From Chondrus crispus (lineage: Eukaryota > Rhodophyta > Florideophyceae > Gigartinales > Gigartinaceae), in assembly GCF_000350225.1 (NCBI RefSeq), contig NW_005179005.1, positions 124,001-188,000 of the forward strand: a DNA stretch of 64,000 bases, read 5' to 3'. A program made the translations under genes and the position numbers. Shown here in pieces: positions 1 to 12,779 of this stretch (positions are counted from its first letter, which is position 1; every line of letters begins with the position of its first letter). A model generated the notes under the pieces. That model was not told the DNA's origin. It ran no database searches and saw only the letters and a list, made by a program, of their open reading frames with translations.

Positions 1-137
1 TGGACCGTCGGACCCTGGTCTCTGCCTAACAAGCGCATTGCACTACAAGCATCCCAGTTCTCATCCTCGGAGTTCGTGTCTGAAGCATCGGCATGCTCAC
101 TTCCGAATCTCCATTCGAGATACAGGTTATCGTTTTT

Positions 138-542
138 CTAGTTGTCACCTTTTTCGTCGTCATCATTCGCTGAGCAGCGGAGCTTGTGTCTGTCTAAGAA
201 GTCTACGAAGTGAAATTGCTCTCCCCACGTGTCGCATGGTAAGAATCGAATTAGTCCTCTTCCGAGGTAGTCGTGTTCAGGTGGCCCGGAAACGTGCAAT
301 ACCTCCGCCGTGCCCCACCTGTCTGGCATTCCCGGTAAATTATCGAGGCACCATAGCACTTCTATGTAATCTCTTTTGCGCGGAAGTTTGTAAAGATCTT
401 TGCATGTGCGATTTTTTGGTTCGTAGGACATGAAAGGCAGCTCTTTCATATGTGGGTCGGGGACTGCCATAACAGAATAAAAGTGGACGTGGATCAGATC
501 TGATCCTGAGGAGTTGTTGCATGCTGTAGACGATTCAAACAT
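138..542 (-). CDS. Hypothetical 134-aa protein, unknown
   Basis: I do not recognise this product. The reading frame has protein-like composition: a Ser/Asn-rich start, a central part rich in Trp, Asp and aromatic residues (for example RDYIEVLWCLDNLPGMPDRW) and an acidic tail ending DDDEKGDN. No signal peptide or membrane segment is visible. Before the copia and gypsy insertions, it would have been divergently arranged with the plus-strand coding region that begins near 5673, with about 480 bp between the two starts. It could be a host gene or one ORF of an older transposon. The start is the first ATG of the frame; an internal Met at the MSYEP segment is an alternative. Confidence 0.35.
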   Translation of the reverse strand: MFESSTACNNSSGSDLIHVHFYSVMAVPDPHMKELPFMSYEPKNRTCKDLYKLPRKRDYIEVLWCLDNLPGMPDRWGTAEVLHVSGPPEHDYLGRGLIRFLPCDTWGEQFHFVDFLDRHKLRCSANDDDEKGDN

Positions 543-821
543 TGGAACATGATGAGACTTGGGTTAAGAGTGACTTGAGTAAGATAAGAGGCGATGCTGA
601 GTTCTTGCGTATAAATAAACTACCTGGTCTAGCAGTGGATTCAATGCTATTGAGGCGGATTGAGGTGGGAATGAGTGTATGGCCAATGTATGCCGGCAGA
701 TGTCGCACTGCTACTTGTAAAAGGGGATTTCGAGCCCACGTTCAGAGGTTCTGATTGAAACTGAAACGTTAAATTTGACACTGTTTGCAGGAACTCCGAA
801 ATCTTCCCTCCAAATATTTTG

Positions 822-919
822 TGTCAGACCGCACAGGACAGTCTGTCCCGCAGGGAACAGACTTATAACCGACGAGCGACGACGAGTAAACGAGGAGTCA
901 TCGGTCTCCTGTTCCCACA
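822..919 (+). repeat. Copia 5' LTR (98 bp)
   Basis: It starts TGTCAGACCGCACA and ends CCCACA. It matches the last 98 bases of the 3' repeat, including the block CGCAGGGAACAGACTTATAA. No clear tRNA primer-binding match was seen immediately downstream. Confidence 0.9.
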
Positions 920-1309
920 GGTTATGGGCACCTTCCGCTACCTTGCACAACTCCACCTTCCCCTCATCGCCAATCAGCAACACAAGCCACAACGACAAGA
1001 ACACACCGATCCCTCCCCCTGCGGAGGAGCCCCAGGCTGAATCCCACTGCCCCTCTTACATACATACACCCACAATCTCATCCAACACAGAGAACCAACA
1101 CGACAAACATCACGACAAATCACCAGACAAACGACACAACAAGTCCCACACCGACAACCAATAGGACGCACCTCAAGACAATTCACAAGACAAACGACAC
1201 AACACATCACACAACATACACAACGACAAACACGGCAACACAAATACAAGACATCAACGCAAACCAAGACATATTCACCAAACAACCTGACATTCCACGC
1301 CTAGATCCC

Positions 1310-2290
1310 ATGAATTGCGGACCATGGCTCGTCGCTACACGAGCGGCAGCACACACTATCAACGCCATCGACCACATAACAAGCAACCCCAACCCCCCAC
1401 AAGACGACACCGACCTTGCAACATTTCAAAGGAACAAAAACTACCTACTCGGCAAGGTAATCGCGTCAATCCCCCCTCAGAACGCCAACCTGATCCTCAG
1501 CCCCACTAGCGATCCAACTCCTTACGATCTAATTCAGGCTATCACGTCCCATCTCGACACGACCAACGCCTCAGACTACAAATATCTGAGGCAGCTCGCT
1601 GAACAAGCACACTACCACCCTGATATGACCCTGGAGCAGTACATCTCTGCCCACGAACAAATCCGAACGAAAATGATCGCCGCACGGTACCCAGAGATTT
1701 CAGACCCCAAAACCACCGTCGAATTCCTCATCGACGGGCTGCGCTTCAACCCGTCCACCGCCACCATCGGCAGTCATCTCATAGCTCTAGATCCTAAGGA
1801 CATGAAAGACTTCGTACACAAATTCAACCGTTTGACCATTTACAAGCAACCGACGCAACTTCGACCGTCACACATGCACGGCGACGCAGGAGGCCCAAAT
1901 TCAATCAGAAATTCAGCACTGGCCCCACAATGGCGCAACCCCACCCCACGCCGGTACCTCCCCGTCCCAAGAAATCCATGCCGCTTCCACATGTCCCTCG
2001 GCGTCTCCCGCCCCAGACACACGGACATCGAATGCAACCACCCCGCACACCCCCGTCACAGTACACGCCAACCGTCACGATCAAAGCCATACCACACAGC
2101 ACGTGTCGCTCACAGTCACTTTGACTACGCCAGCGACAACGGAACGGCCATGGACGACACAGCAAGCGAAGCCCTCGATGACAACTGCACGTACATCCTC
2201 GATTCGGGCGCACATCCCTCTCATATCGCAAACCTCTCCACCGTACACCACCCACGGCCAATCCACCACAACACAAAAAACTGCCACTAA
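1310..2290 (+). pseudogene. Copia gag and protease region
   Basis: The gag-like part (about 1310-2080) resembles copia UBN2-type gag: it contains LEQYISAHEQIRTKM and a FLIDGLRFN segment. The protease region follows near 2190, with the aspartic-protease motif YILDSGAHPSH and a following H-rich segment. It forms the start of the fossil polyprotein of the element at 822-5470. Confidence 0.75.
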
Positions 2291-2899
2291 CCAGATCGTG
2301 CAATGCACCCACGCCGGGCAGAAGACGATCAAGACGAATAAGGGACACACGCTCAAGGTTCCAGCCGTGGTATCCCCGGACATCACAAGCAACCTCCTAT
2401 CCGTCCAATCCATAGCACAAACCCACGGCAACATCCTCTTCACGCCAAGCGCCGCGTACCTCTTCGACAAGCACTCCCGAGTAAAAACCATCGGCACAGC
2501 CCCATGGAACCCCACCATCACGGCATATGCATGGACGACAACCCCGCACCTCCAAGCCGGAGGAGCGCGCACGATCTCCGCCCCGCGACGCAATCCGAAA
2601 CCTCACACGCCACAGCCAATCCCCCGCCATCCAACCCCAGCCAATCCGACCCACACCACACCACCCCTCACCACAAGTAGAGCACTACCCCCCATTACCA
2701 CACAACGGACATCAAATACACCTTTATCCATACGCTCAACGCCAGCACGACACATCCCACCGATCCCCTGTAAGGCCACGGACGAAATCTTACACCACTA
2801 GCACCTGCGACTGCACCACGCACCCCTACGTACAATCCAAACTATCGCCAAATCGAGAACGATACACGGCCTTCCACCATCCCTCGCCTCAACACGCAG

Positions 2900-3500
2900 C
2901 TCACTGTCATGCTCCGCATGCGCACACGCAAAGCTGCGACCGGCACGCCATGCCCCCACTCAACATCACTACAGTACAGGTGAATACTTACGCTCCGATA
3001 CATGCGGCCCCATCCACCCTCGATCCAACCACGGCAATCACCACTTCCTCACGTACATTGACGCCGCATCCCGGTACGTCATGCATTATTTTCTCAGAAC
3101 GAGAAGCGAAGTCAGCACCATCATGCCACAATTTTTTGCCCTATTGAAACAGCGCAACCGCCTCCCGCGTTTCTACGGCCCTGATAAAGCACGCCAATTC
3201 AAGTCCAACCACGCATTGCAGACATACGCCTCCTTAGACATCACGTACGAGAATAACACACCGCACCAACCCCAGGAAAATTCAATCGCAGAGAGAATTA
3301 ATCAAACTCTCATGAACGCCGCCAGAGCCAACCTCCATCACGCCAACTTCCCTGACGCGTACTGGGAAGACGCAGTACACGGCGCAGCGTACAAATATAA
3401 CATCATCCCCCACCGCGCAACCGGACAAGCCCCCCACACCTTGTGGCAGACACGACAAGCGCAACCCAAACAACTTTCATCTTTGGACAACTGGGAATGA
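2900..3500 (+). pseudogene. Copia integrase region
   Basis: Core integrase signatures are visible: the QENSIAERINQTLMNAAR segment, which corresponds to the conserved glutamate region of copia integrases, followed by YWEDAVHGAAYKYNIIPH and a PHTLWQ segment typical of the integrase C-terminal side. The region is a decayed part of the element at 822-5470. Confidence 0.75.
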
Positions 3501-3759
3501 TCCCCATCTACGGCACCAAAAAGAAACTTGACACACGCAGCCGTACAGTACGATACATGTACTCCAACAGCCCCCAATCGATAACAGTGCAAGACACGCA
3601 CACTCACAAGTACCACATTACTCGCACGCAGGGCTTTCATCCTTACACAAAAGCACACGACCCCGCGGTCAGCACCACAGCAGTCCTCCGCACCTCACCA
3701 GCTACACCAATCCCACTCACCACACCCGACCCACGCACCAGACAGGAAGCTAGAACTTA

Positions 3760-5330
3760 CCCAGACGCGGCCCAATGGGCACAAGCACACGACGCAGAAC
3801 TGGATAAATTAGACAACACCGAAACCATCCAATGGCTAGCAGTCACACAGCTCCCCAAGCATACAAAGTTGATACCCCTCAAAATGACGTTTCGATACAT
3901 TCGAGACCACACCGGCACCGTCACCGCACGAAAAGCGCGATGCGCAGCCAGAGGCGACCGCATGACCCCAGGCACGCACTACGATCCAGAGCAAGTAACG
4001 ACTTATATGGCAGACAAGACCACAGTACGCCTACTGCTCGCCATTGCCGCCTCACGCAACTGGTCCCTCGAGCACATGGACATCAGCTCAGCATACCTTC
4101 ACGAAAACTTCTCCCAGACAAAACCAGTGTACATCAAGCAACACCCCCGCTTTGATGGGACTCTCAAACATCCAGGCAAAGCGGGACTTCTCATACGCAA
4201 TATATATGGCACACTGCAGGCAGCACGAATTTACCACGACGGCCTGTCCAACCATCTGACCTCACACGGATACCAACCTACTCAGGCAGACCCCTGCCTC
4301 TTCTACAAAGACTCCGACCAAGGTCTCGTCCTCGTAGCCATTAACATGGATGATTTCCTCTCAGCACCATCCTCCCAAACGCTGCAAGACGAGATCCACG
4401 CCGTCCTCACAGCCAAGTACAAAATCAAACGCCTTGGCTTTCCAGCAAAATACCTCAAATGGCCCGTACAACGACTCGAAAACGGCGCCATACACATATC
4501 CCAACCAAACGTTGCCCGACCTATACTCACCAAAACAGGCATGCTCTCCTCCAACGCGAAACGCACACTGCTACCACCCGAAGCGGCTTTCACATACACA
4601 GAAGAGGATCCACTCTTGGACCCACAGCAATCATTCCTCTTTAGACAGACAATAGGTGATCTCCGCTACTTAGCAGACAGCACAAGACCCGACATACACC
4701 CCGCTGTTAGCATGCTTGCATCCGTCATGCACACATTGGCACTCACGCACAAAAACCACCTCCACTAGCTATTGCGTCACCTAAGCGGTACAGAACAACA
4801 CTGCATCCTGTTCAAGGCCAGCACACCGAACACCCGTCCCAGCCTCCGCACATACAGCGACTTGACTTCGCTAATGACCACGCACGCCGCTCCAGAACAG
4901 GAGTTGTACACATGTTCCACGACGCCCCCATAAGCTGGACTTCGGCACGACAATCAGTAGTCGCAGACTCCACGTGTGAAGCCGAATACTTGGCAGCGAC
5001 GACGGCAACACAACAAGCACATTGGTTTCGCCGCCTCCTTGTCGATGCGCACACGCCGGAAACCCAACGAACCCCCCTTTACGTAGACAACAAGGCCGTG
5101 ATCCTCGTCGCCCAAAACTCGGCTCCAACCAAACGCCGAAAATTCATTGACATCAAACACCACCTCATACAGAACCACATACAAAGAAAAACCTTCAAGA
5201 TTCAACACATACCATCCGAGGAAAACGTAGCCGACTACTTCACAAAACCCCTCGGACCCCAACGCACACAAAACCTCCTCAACAAACTCAGCCTCGTCAA
5301 CCCAAAACCCCCATTGGCGAACCCGGGGAC
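3760..5330 (+). pseudogene. Copia reverse transcriptase and RNase H region
   Basis: Reverse-transcriptase blocks include KARCAARGDRMTPG, MDISSAYLHENF, IYGTLQAAR and the catalytic-loop region INMDDFL. RNase H follows with ISWTSARQSVVADSTCEAEY and a C-terminal KHHLIQNHIQ segment. Both belong to the Ty1/copia family. This is the best preserved stretch of the element. Confidence 0.9.
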
Positions 5331-5470
5331 TGTCAGACCGCACAATCACATTCGCCAATAGTCATTTTGTAGTTTCAGACCGCACACGACAGTCTTTCCC
5401 GCAGGGAACAGACTTATAACCAACGAGCGACGACGAGTAAACGAAGAGTCATCGGTCTTCTGTTCACACA
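5331..5470 (+). repeat. Copia 3' LTR (140 bp)
   Basis: It starts TGTCAGACCGCACA and ends TTCACACA. Bases 5373-5470 align with the whole 5' LTR. The first 42 bases carry a second copy of the TCAGACCGCACA start, so the two LTRs differ in length by one internal direct-repeat unit. Confidence 0.85.
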
Positions 5471-5672
5471 TTTTGTACTAGTCCGAAAACGTTGGCGGGA
5501 AACAAGAATGCTGGTAACATCATCCATATCACTGGTTACAGATTGTATTGACACAATATATAATGCTGATGCGTCAGAGTGGGTCGAGAATAGACTACCA
5601 AGCATAAACTGCCCCACAAATTGGCTCTCGTCAAAAAGTAGAACGATAATTGTGCCACCAGACAAACAAATT

Positions 5673-6306
5673 ATGGCGCCTCGGAAATCCCGGTCTCGCA
5701 AAACTGCGGATAAGATGGGCAGTTACAACGAAAAAATGAATTATGAAAAAGGAAGTGACTGTTTCGGCACACCAAGGACATCCCCGAGGAGCAAAAAGGC
5801 CAACACTTTGAGTGATGTATCGACTCGTGTATCCCAGGAGGAAATCGAGGGGAAGTCTTGTCGCTCTTCCCGGAAGGATTCTTCTGATAATTCTCTAAAC
5901 AAAAAAACGAGAGATCGTCTCCGAAATGACTCGTTTGGAAAGCGAACTAGTGATTCCCGACACTCCACCTCGACACATGCATGTTGCTGGAAGAATGCGA
6001 ACTCTCGCTCCACAAACTGTACAAAAAGGAGCAGAAGCCAGTCGTGATGGTTCCGAAGATTCCCAGAGGCCCTCTAAGAAACGCAAAGCATTTCATAACC
6101 CTGCTCATGGTGAAAGGGGAACTTTATTTGGTGATAGTCCACGTCCACAAGAGGAAGACGATGATAGCGACCCTACGTTGCTGCCATTAGCATCTCATGC
6201 CATGGATCTTGATCACGAAATGGTAGATATGGACCTGCTCGATCGTGATCCTGACTGTGCTTCTTTCGTCCTTTGTTTCAAAAAACCAATTGGATGCACA
6301 AGGAGT
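5673..6306 (+). pseudogene. Unknown basic, Ser-rich coding locus, left part
   Basis: A start at 5673 (MAPRKSRSRK) opens a Lys/Ser/Arg-rich sequence that resembles a disordered nuclear protein. From about 5926 the coding signal continues in another frame: it begins MTRLESELVIPD, carries a nuclear-localisation-like PSKKRKAF and an acidic EEDDDSDP stretch, and runs to the gypsy insertion at 6306. Either a small intron or a frameshift separates the two frames. The locus resumes at 21544 after the 15-kb insertion. I recognise no domain; a host gene and an old DNA-transposon ORF are both possible. Confidence 0.4.
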
Positions 6307-6934
6307 TGTAGCATAACCGCCGGCTACTGTACTATAGATTAGATTTAGAATTAGATCTAACGCTGTAAGGTACAGACCTTTCAGCGTGCGCGCGCGCATA
6401 CCTTACAGCGCGCGCGCACCAACACGTGTAGCACACGTGTGCTGTCAGCTCCAACGGCTGACAGCGTTACAGTGCCGGCCGGCCCGCACTGTCTACAGTA
6501 AGCCGACTACAGTACAGTCCGTACTGTCCTGTAGACGGTTAATTAACTTTTACAATAAATATAGGGAGCGACCGCCGGCAGGGGGGACCAGGACAGGCAA
6601 CCCTCCACCGACGGTCGACCACCCGGCTTACTCTACTCACACCGCCGTTCCGCGAGTAGTTAGCACCGAGCGGGTAGTGGACGCGCGCGACAGCGCGGCG
6701 AGCTGCGATCCGCCTCAGCCCGTCAGTACCGGATCGTCCACCGGTACTGCTCCGGGGCGTCGAGGCGTCGATCCGCTCGCCTACGCGCGCGTCCCCACCG
6801 ACCACGCTCTACCACCCGCTACCGGCCCGCTTCCGGTGGCGCTGGTTGGTTCAAGACCCTTGGTACGCCGATCCGGGGTCTTCTGCCGAACATCGCAAAC
6901 ACTCCTCTGCCGTGTGTGGGGTGTTTATGCGACA
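6307..6934 (+). repeat. Gypsy 5' LTR (628 bp)
   Basis: It starts TGTAGCATAACC and ends GCGACA. It contains a TATA-like AATAAATATAGGGAG near 6554 and strong hairpins, among them GCTGTCAGC/GCTGACAGC at 6441-6465. The same layout recurs in reverse at 60278-60938, although the sequence there is well diverged. Confidence 0.9.
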
Positions 6935-6935
6935 C

Positions 6936-6951
6936 TGGTCTCCCGACCTAG
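6936..6951 (+). other. Primer-binding site of the gypsy element
   Basis: TGGTCTCCCGACCTAG begins one base after the LTR. TGG pairs with a tRNA CCA end. The second gypsy family at 55 kb has TGGTCTCTTAACCTAG in the same position, so both probably use the same or a closely related primer tRNA. Confidence 0.7.
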
Positions 6952-6978
6952 AAGACCTTCAAGACCACGCCGAGAAGG

Positions 6979-9577
6979 TTGCCCTTTACCTCCGCGTCCG
7001 TACGCGTTGAGATGAGCGCCAAGTACCTGACCTGGATCCGATCCGAGCCGGCGGATGTGCGAGAGGCCGCGCTACGCGTCCAAGTGGGCGACGGCGACGC
7101 AGGTCCTCGGGACCGCGAACCGTCGCCCGACCTCTCCGAAGCACGCGCTCGCGCGATGTACGATCGCATCGCCGAGTACATCGAGGATGTCCGGACATCT
7201 CTCCGTATCGACGTCTCCGACAGCGTCTACGCCCGCTGCATGGAAGAGTTGCGCTCCCTCAGCGAAGGAAGGTTCGAGCGCGTAACTCAGTCCTTGGAGA
7301 ACCTGCGCGCACTCTTCGACCAGCTACACGCCCGTGTGGTGCTGGTCGAGGACGCGCGCATTGATTCCCCGCCGTAGAGGTTGCGGGTCGACCCGCGAGT
7401 GCAAACTCCGGGGTCCGACGCGTCCCGCAACCGTTCCCATCATCCGAACAGATGGGAGCGTTCGCGTACATGGCGGCGGAGCTCAACTCAACGCGCCGCC
7501 GTGCCCGTGAGATGGAACAGACCTCGGCCAAGAGGCCGCCCGGAGCCTCCTCGAGTAGGCCCGGTGCCACTGTTCCTCCGGTCGCGTCCGGATCGCAAGA
7601 GTGGCCCCGGCTGGTGCCGTCGCCAGCCGGAGGGCGGAGGACATCAAGCCGAAGGCGGACGCGAACTTCACGTCCGAGACTCAAGCCCTGCCGCATGTCC
7701 CCGGAAGCATGCGGCAGTCACGACGGGTACCCACCGAACTTGACCAGGGCCGTGGAGGAGTCGCCCGCGGATCAGGGGAACCGATTCTCCCCTTCGATCC
7801 TCGCTGGAGCGGCTACGAGCCGGCGGATCTTACCGCGCATCCCGGCCCCGTCGACGTCCGAACATTGCCCGTCACTCCGTTCGGAACCTTGGGTCCCGCA
7901 GAACCCGGGGTCGAGCCCGTCCACACCATGATACAGCAGCTCAGCGCCGTCGCTAACTACCGGATGTATCGGTTGGACAACACCTCGAGGCTCGTTACCT
8001 CGGGTGACGCGGGACGGATCGCCAAGTACGTCCAACGCTGCCGTGGGCTCCGCCCCAGGATGAAGAGCTTCGACGGTACTGATGCGATTCAGTTGCTCCC
8101 GTTCCTGAAGGATATCCGGATAACCTTCAATGCCCAGCACCTGACCGAAGGTGTGGCAGTCTGTGTCTTCGCTCACTTCCCCGAGCGAGACGCGGAGCGG
8201 TTGTATACGAGTTACACCATGCGCGGCCTCCGCGCCGGCCAGCTCCACGACGATACGAGCTGGCCTGGTCTCGTCAACCAATTTATCAAACGCTACCTAA
8301 CCGATGACGTCTTAGGAGAAGCGTTTGATGCTGTCGCGTCGGCGCGACAGCTCCCTCACGAAACCGAGAATACGTTCGCGGACCGGCTGGAATCTGCCGC
8401 GTTCCGATGCACGGCCGTGTTCTCAGAACAAGCCCTAGCGCACTACTTCGTGCGCGGGTTGTCCACTGCGACCCGGGCCGCAGTGGCATAGACCATGCAA
8501 AGGTTTCCCGGACAACAGAAGACCGAACTCTCAACGATTCGCTGTATCGCAACGGCTGAGGGAACAACCTTCCGCGCTCTCCGCGGTTTGCCGCTGCTGG
8601 ATCCGAAGCCGGCAGCGAAGGGAGTCCGAACTCCGAGGCCGCACGGAACAAGTTCTCCGGCAACCGCCCTCCACATTGGAGAAGATGAGTGGCACGCCGA
8701 CCCTGTCCTCATTACGCAAGGCTTCGACCGCGCAGGAGGCCGACCTCCAACGCCAGCTTCCACGGGATCGACCGGAAGCTACGCGACTGCGTTCGCGCGC
8801 ACGCCGAAAGCCACGGGTGGTCCGAACCACAACATAGCCGAGCTGGATATCTCTCGTCGAGAAGGGGATCGCGTGCCGCCTTACGTGCCTCGACTCACCG
8901 ACGAGGAAGCACGACACGCACGACACGCAGCGACATTCGCGTCGACAGATGGCAGCGCATACGTTTGCTGGTTGTGCCGGACGTACGGCCACGCCATGTA
9001 CGCGTGCCCGTTCCTGCCTGAACAGCGTCAGTTCACGGCGTACAGGAACTACTGCTATCAGATGGAGACGCGTCCCGGGATGCGCAATCTCATCCAGCAG
9101 TCTACGCGGGAGGACCGAGGCCCGCGGCGAAGTGACCCGAACCGATCGGTTGGGGGCGTCCGTTTCGCCCCTCGTGAAGGCTGGTATCGACACCCGGGAA
9201 CCGATCAAAGGGATCGCCGTGATCCTCGTCGGATGGATACGCGGTATCCCCGTCGAGATCGAAGAGGCGACTGGGGGCGTCCCCAGTTGCCCCAAGGGGT
9301 ACAGAACGCCATCATGTACCTCCAAGATTGGGTTGGGGATCCGAAACCCCAGCCCACGGAAGGAGGCCGAGGAGAACCGGTTCTCGCCGCCCCTCAAATA
9401 TTGCAACGGCCGGACGTTGAAATTCGAGGTCGCGAAGTATCCGATTACTTCGTAGAAGATGCCCGGCCGGGGTGGGGGAACGTCGCGCACCACCACGGCC
9501 AGGGGCCCGTCATCGATCTAGCTAACGATAGAAAGGCGGGTAGTTCCGACAGCTCGGGTAGTTCGAAAACCCCGTAA
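6979..9577 (+). pseudogene. Gypsy gag region
   Basis: The N-terminal part is helical (for example FDQLHARVVLVEDARID) and corresponds to the gag start of the second family near 54830. A capsid-like segment follows at about 8070-8490 with RMKSFDGTDAIQLLPFLKDI. A CCHC zinc knuckle (CWLCRTYGHAMYAC) lies near 8965-9010. The tail is rich in Arg and Gly. It is a fossil gag of the element at 6307-21543. Confidence 0.85.
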
Positions 9578-9611
9578 AGACGGTTACGTTCGCGCGGTCG
9601 CGTGAGCCGTC

Positions 9612-12480
9612 TTGTCACCCCAACCTAGACCCGTTACGATTCAACCCCGGTGGAGGAAGGGAATGTTTGCCGATAATATTCCCGTCGACTCCGCAAGAGC
9701 GCACCGAGACTTCCGTAAGTCAGGTGCGGGAGGACAAGGCGCCGAGGCCACTGAGAGCCCGGCACGCCTAGAGGAAGGCACCGTGGCCGCCGTGGGCCAC
9801 GTGCCTAACAAGAAGCGCTTCGAACGCGCCGGCGGCCCGACCCAAGGGGGTTCGGGGCCGCCAGAAGAAATCAAGTCGCGTACGGACGCGACTTGCCGCG
9901 AGGACGTCGCCGACGGACAGACGCCCCGCGGCCAAGGCAGAAGACCACGGAAGAGAAGCCGGAACCGGCGCCGGCGGCCCAAGCGGAACGACCTGGCCGA
10001 GCCGTCGTCACCGAAGGTAGTCGACGGTGTCATCTGCTTGATGACATCGAAGATATACAACGTCCTCGGCTCGATCGCAACCGACGGGAACGCATTCAAG
10101 CCTCATACCATTGCAGTCGATACCTGCTCGGGGTCTAACTTCGTGAGGAAGGCCGACCTTCCCCTCGATTGGACGTGCTACGTTGTACGCGACACGCCCC
10201 TGCCACGGTTGGTAGGCGCGAACAATAACCCGCTCAAGTTGACCGCCGTCGTGCAGCTGTCCGTTCGCCTACGGAACACGGCGTTCCGCATTCCGTTCGT
10301 AGTCGCCGACCGGCTGGCGGTGCCTGTTCTTCTGGGCATGGCGTTCATCGATGTGCACGTTCGAAGTATCGACATCGATGCGCAGAGGCTCGAACTCCGA
10401 CAAGGGGGCTCCGTCGCCATTGTCGATGGGAACGGGGAGTCGTCTCCCCCAACCTGGCGCCACGGTCGCCAGTCAAGCAGGGCTGAGATTCGCGAAGAAG
10501 CTCCGCAAGCGATCCGTGTCACACGATGGGTCACGATCCCTGCGATGTTGCAAGCACGGATACGCGTCACCACCGCGGGGAGCTGCCTCGTTTTCTTGGA
10601 ACTGAAGCCGTCACTCCAACGTCGACACGGAGTGAGGCTGACGAACGGTGTAGCCGAGGTCTTACCAAACCAGACCTTCGACGTGATCGTCGCGAATTTT
10701 TCCCGCCAAGAGATGCGGCTCCCGAAGCGCACAGTCGTCGGGTACGTGAAGCGCAATCCGCTGGAGATACTGACGCCCGAGCGCCGAGTCGGGGCGGAGA
10801 TCGCACACGCGCTGCATCTCACCGACTTGGACGGGCAAGCCGGAAGAGGGGGAGCTGGCCGACCAAACTCCCCGGAAAATAAGGTCGCCGAGGAAAATCA
10901 CGCCGGCATCGACGATCGGGCGACGGAGTGCCTATCATCGACGGAGGGCACCGCGCGAGCCACAAATAAGGATCCCGAAAATTCGCCGACGAATTTGGGA
11001 AAAGAAATGGACTTGTCCTACATCGACGATGACAAGCTCCGCGCACGGGTACTCGACATGCTCCGTAAGCATTCGCGGCTGTGGAGCGGTGCGCTCGGTA
11101 CGATACGAGCAACGGAGCACCGCATACCACTCGAGGCGGGGACGAAACCGATTCGTTCCATGCCCTACCGAAAGAGACCCGCCATGCGTGAGATGGTTGC
11201 TAAAGAAGTCAACAAGATGTTGAACGCCGGAGTTATCGAACCCGCGAGCACCGAGTGGGCTTCGCCGGTGGTGCTCGTCCCGAAGGAAGACGGCTCTCTT
11301 CTGTTTTGCGTTGACTACCGACGTCTCAACGCAAAGACGGCAGCTGATTCGTATCCGCTGCCCCGGATGGACGACTGCATAGATTCGTTAAGGGATACAG
11401 CCGTCTTCACTGCGCTCGACTGCAATTCAGGCTACTGGCAAATCCCGGTCGCGCCGGAGGACCGAGATAAGACCACATTTACCACACATATGGGTACGTT
11501 TCGCCATTTGCGTATGCCGTTCGGACTCAAAGGGGCACCAGCCACCTTCCAACGAGCATTGTACATCATCTTGTCCGGCGTAAGAAGGCAGATATGTCTC
11601 GAATACCTCGACGACGTCATAGTTTTTTCCCGAACGCACGAGGAGAACGCCGAACACCTCGACACTGTCTTGAGCTTGTTGAGGACCGCCGGTATATCCC
11701 TCAAGCTCAAGAAGTGTAGCTTCTTCCGTCCGAAGGTGCATTACCTGGGGCACGTGATATCCCCAGGTAAGCTCAGCGTGGCCGACACGGCGGCCGACGC
11801 CTTCAAGACGTTCACGTTCCCGGGGACGCTTACGCAGGTGCGCTCGTTCCTCGGGGCGTGCAACGTCTACCACCGCTTCGTCAAGGGGTTTGCCAAGATA
11901 GCTCGACTGCTAACCGATATGACCCGCAAGGACGCCCACCCCGACGTCGATAATCCGACGGAGTCCCAGCTTCAAGCGTGCGAGGACCTCAAGGCAAGGA
12001 TGATCGCTCCGCCGATACTTGCGCTTCCGCGGTACGGTCTGCCGTCCATGATCGATACCGATGCAAGTGCGTACCAACTCGGGTGTACGCTGCTGCAAGA
12101 ACACGACGAAGCCAACGACTGGAATCCCGTCGGATATTGGTCGTATTTGTTAAACGACAGCGAACGCAACTACAGCGCTACGGAACGCGAGTGCTTCGCT
12201 GTAGTGTGGGCCGTCCGCACACTACGCCCGTACGTCGAGGGCACGAAGTTCACCGTCCGAACGGATGACGACGCGCTGAGGTGGCTCATGTCCCTGACCG
12301 AGAGCTCCGGAAGGCCCACCCGGCGGCGGCTAGGTCTGGCTGAATACGATTTCACCATTCAGTACTGCCCCGGGCGCGTGCACCAGGTCCCCGACGCCCT
12401 GTCACGCCTCGTATCACCTAGGGTCACCGACGACCCTCGCCCGGCTGTCGAGGTGGAGCTGTCGAGGTGGAAGACGACAT
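9612..12480 (+). pseudogene. Gypsy protease, reverse transcriptase and RNase H
   Basis: An aspartic-protease-like region lies near 10110-10370. Reverse transcriptase follows from about 11050, with FCVDYRRLNAKT, FTALDCNSGYWQIP, LRMPFGLKGAPATFQRA and the catalytic loop EYLDDVIVFSRTHEEN. RNase H then shows IDTDASAYQLGCTL and YSATERECFAVVWAVRTLRPY. The order and motifs are Ty3/gypsy. Confidence 0.93.
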
Positions 12481-12779
12481 CCCCACCTACGACACGGGCA
12501 CGACCGTTCGTGATGTCTCGGATGAGCTCGCGGACCACGTATGCACCGGGAGCTGCGACCACGAGGCCGACCACGTCTTTGCCACGACAAGGAACCGAAC
12601 GAAATCCGGAAGGAATTTGCGCGCCCGAGCGCGCGACGATCCGAGGGGCGACGACGAAGCCCCTGATCTAGAAGAACCCGACGCCTTCTGGGCAGAGAAC
12701 GAGGAGTTCGACGCCGTGGACCTCGATCGCGCCCAAGACTTCGAAGCCGATACGTCCGGGTCCCAGGTCGCCCCTCCGC

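Larger units (their letters stand above)
822..5470 (+). mobile_element. Ty1/copia LTR retrotransposon, fossil copy
   Basis: The element is bounded by terminal repeats that start TG and end CA and by a 5-bp target duplication TTTTG (817-821 and 5471-5475). Part order is gag, protease, integrase, reverse transcriptase, RNase H, which is the copia order. It looks full length but is broken in several places. The alignable parts of the two LTRs differ at about 6-7 of 98 positions by eye, so the insertion is not recent. It sits between the divergent unknown ORFs at 138-542 and from 5673. Confidence 0.94.
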
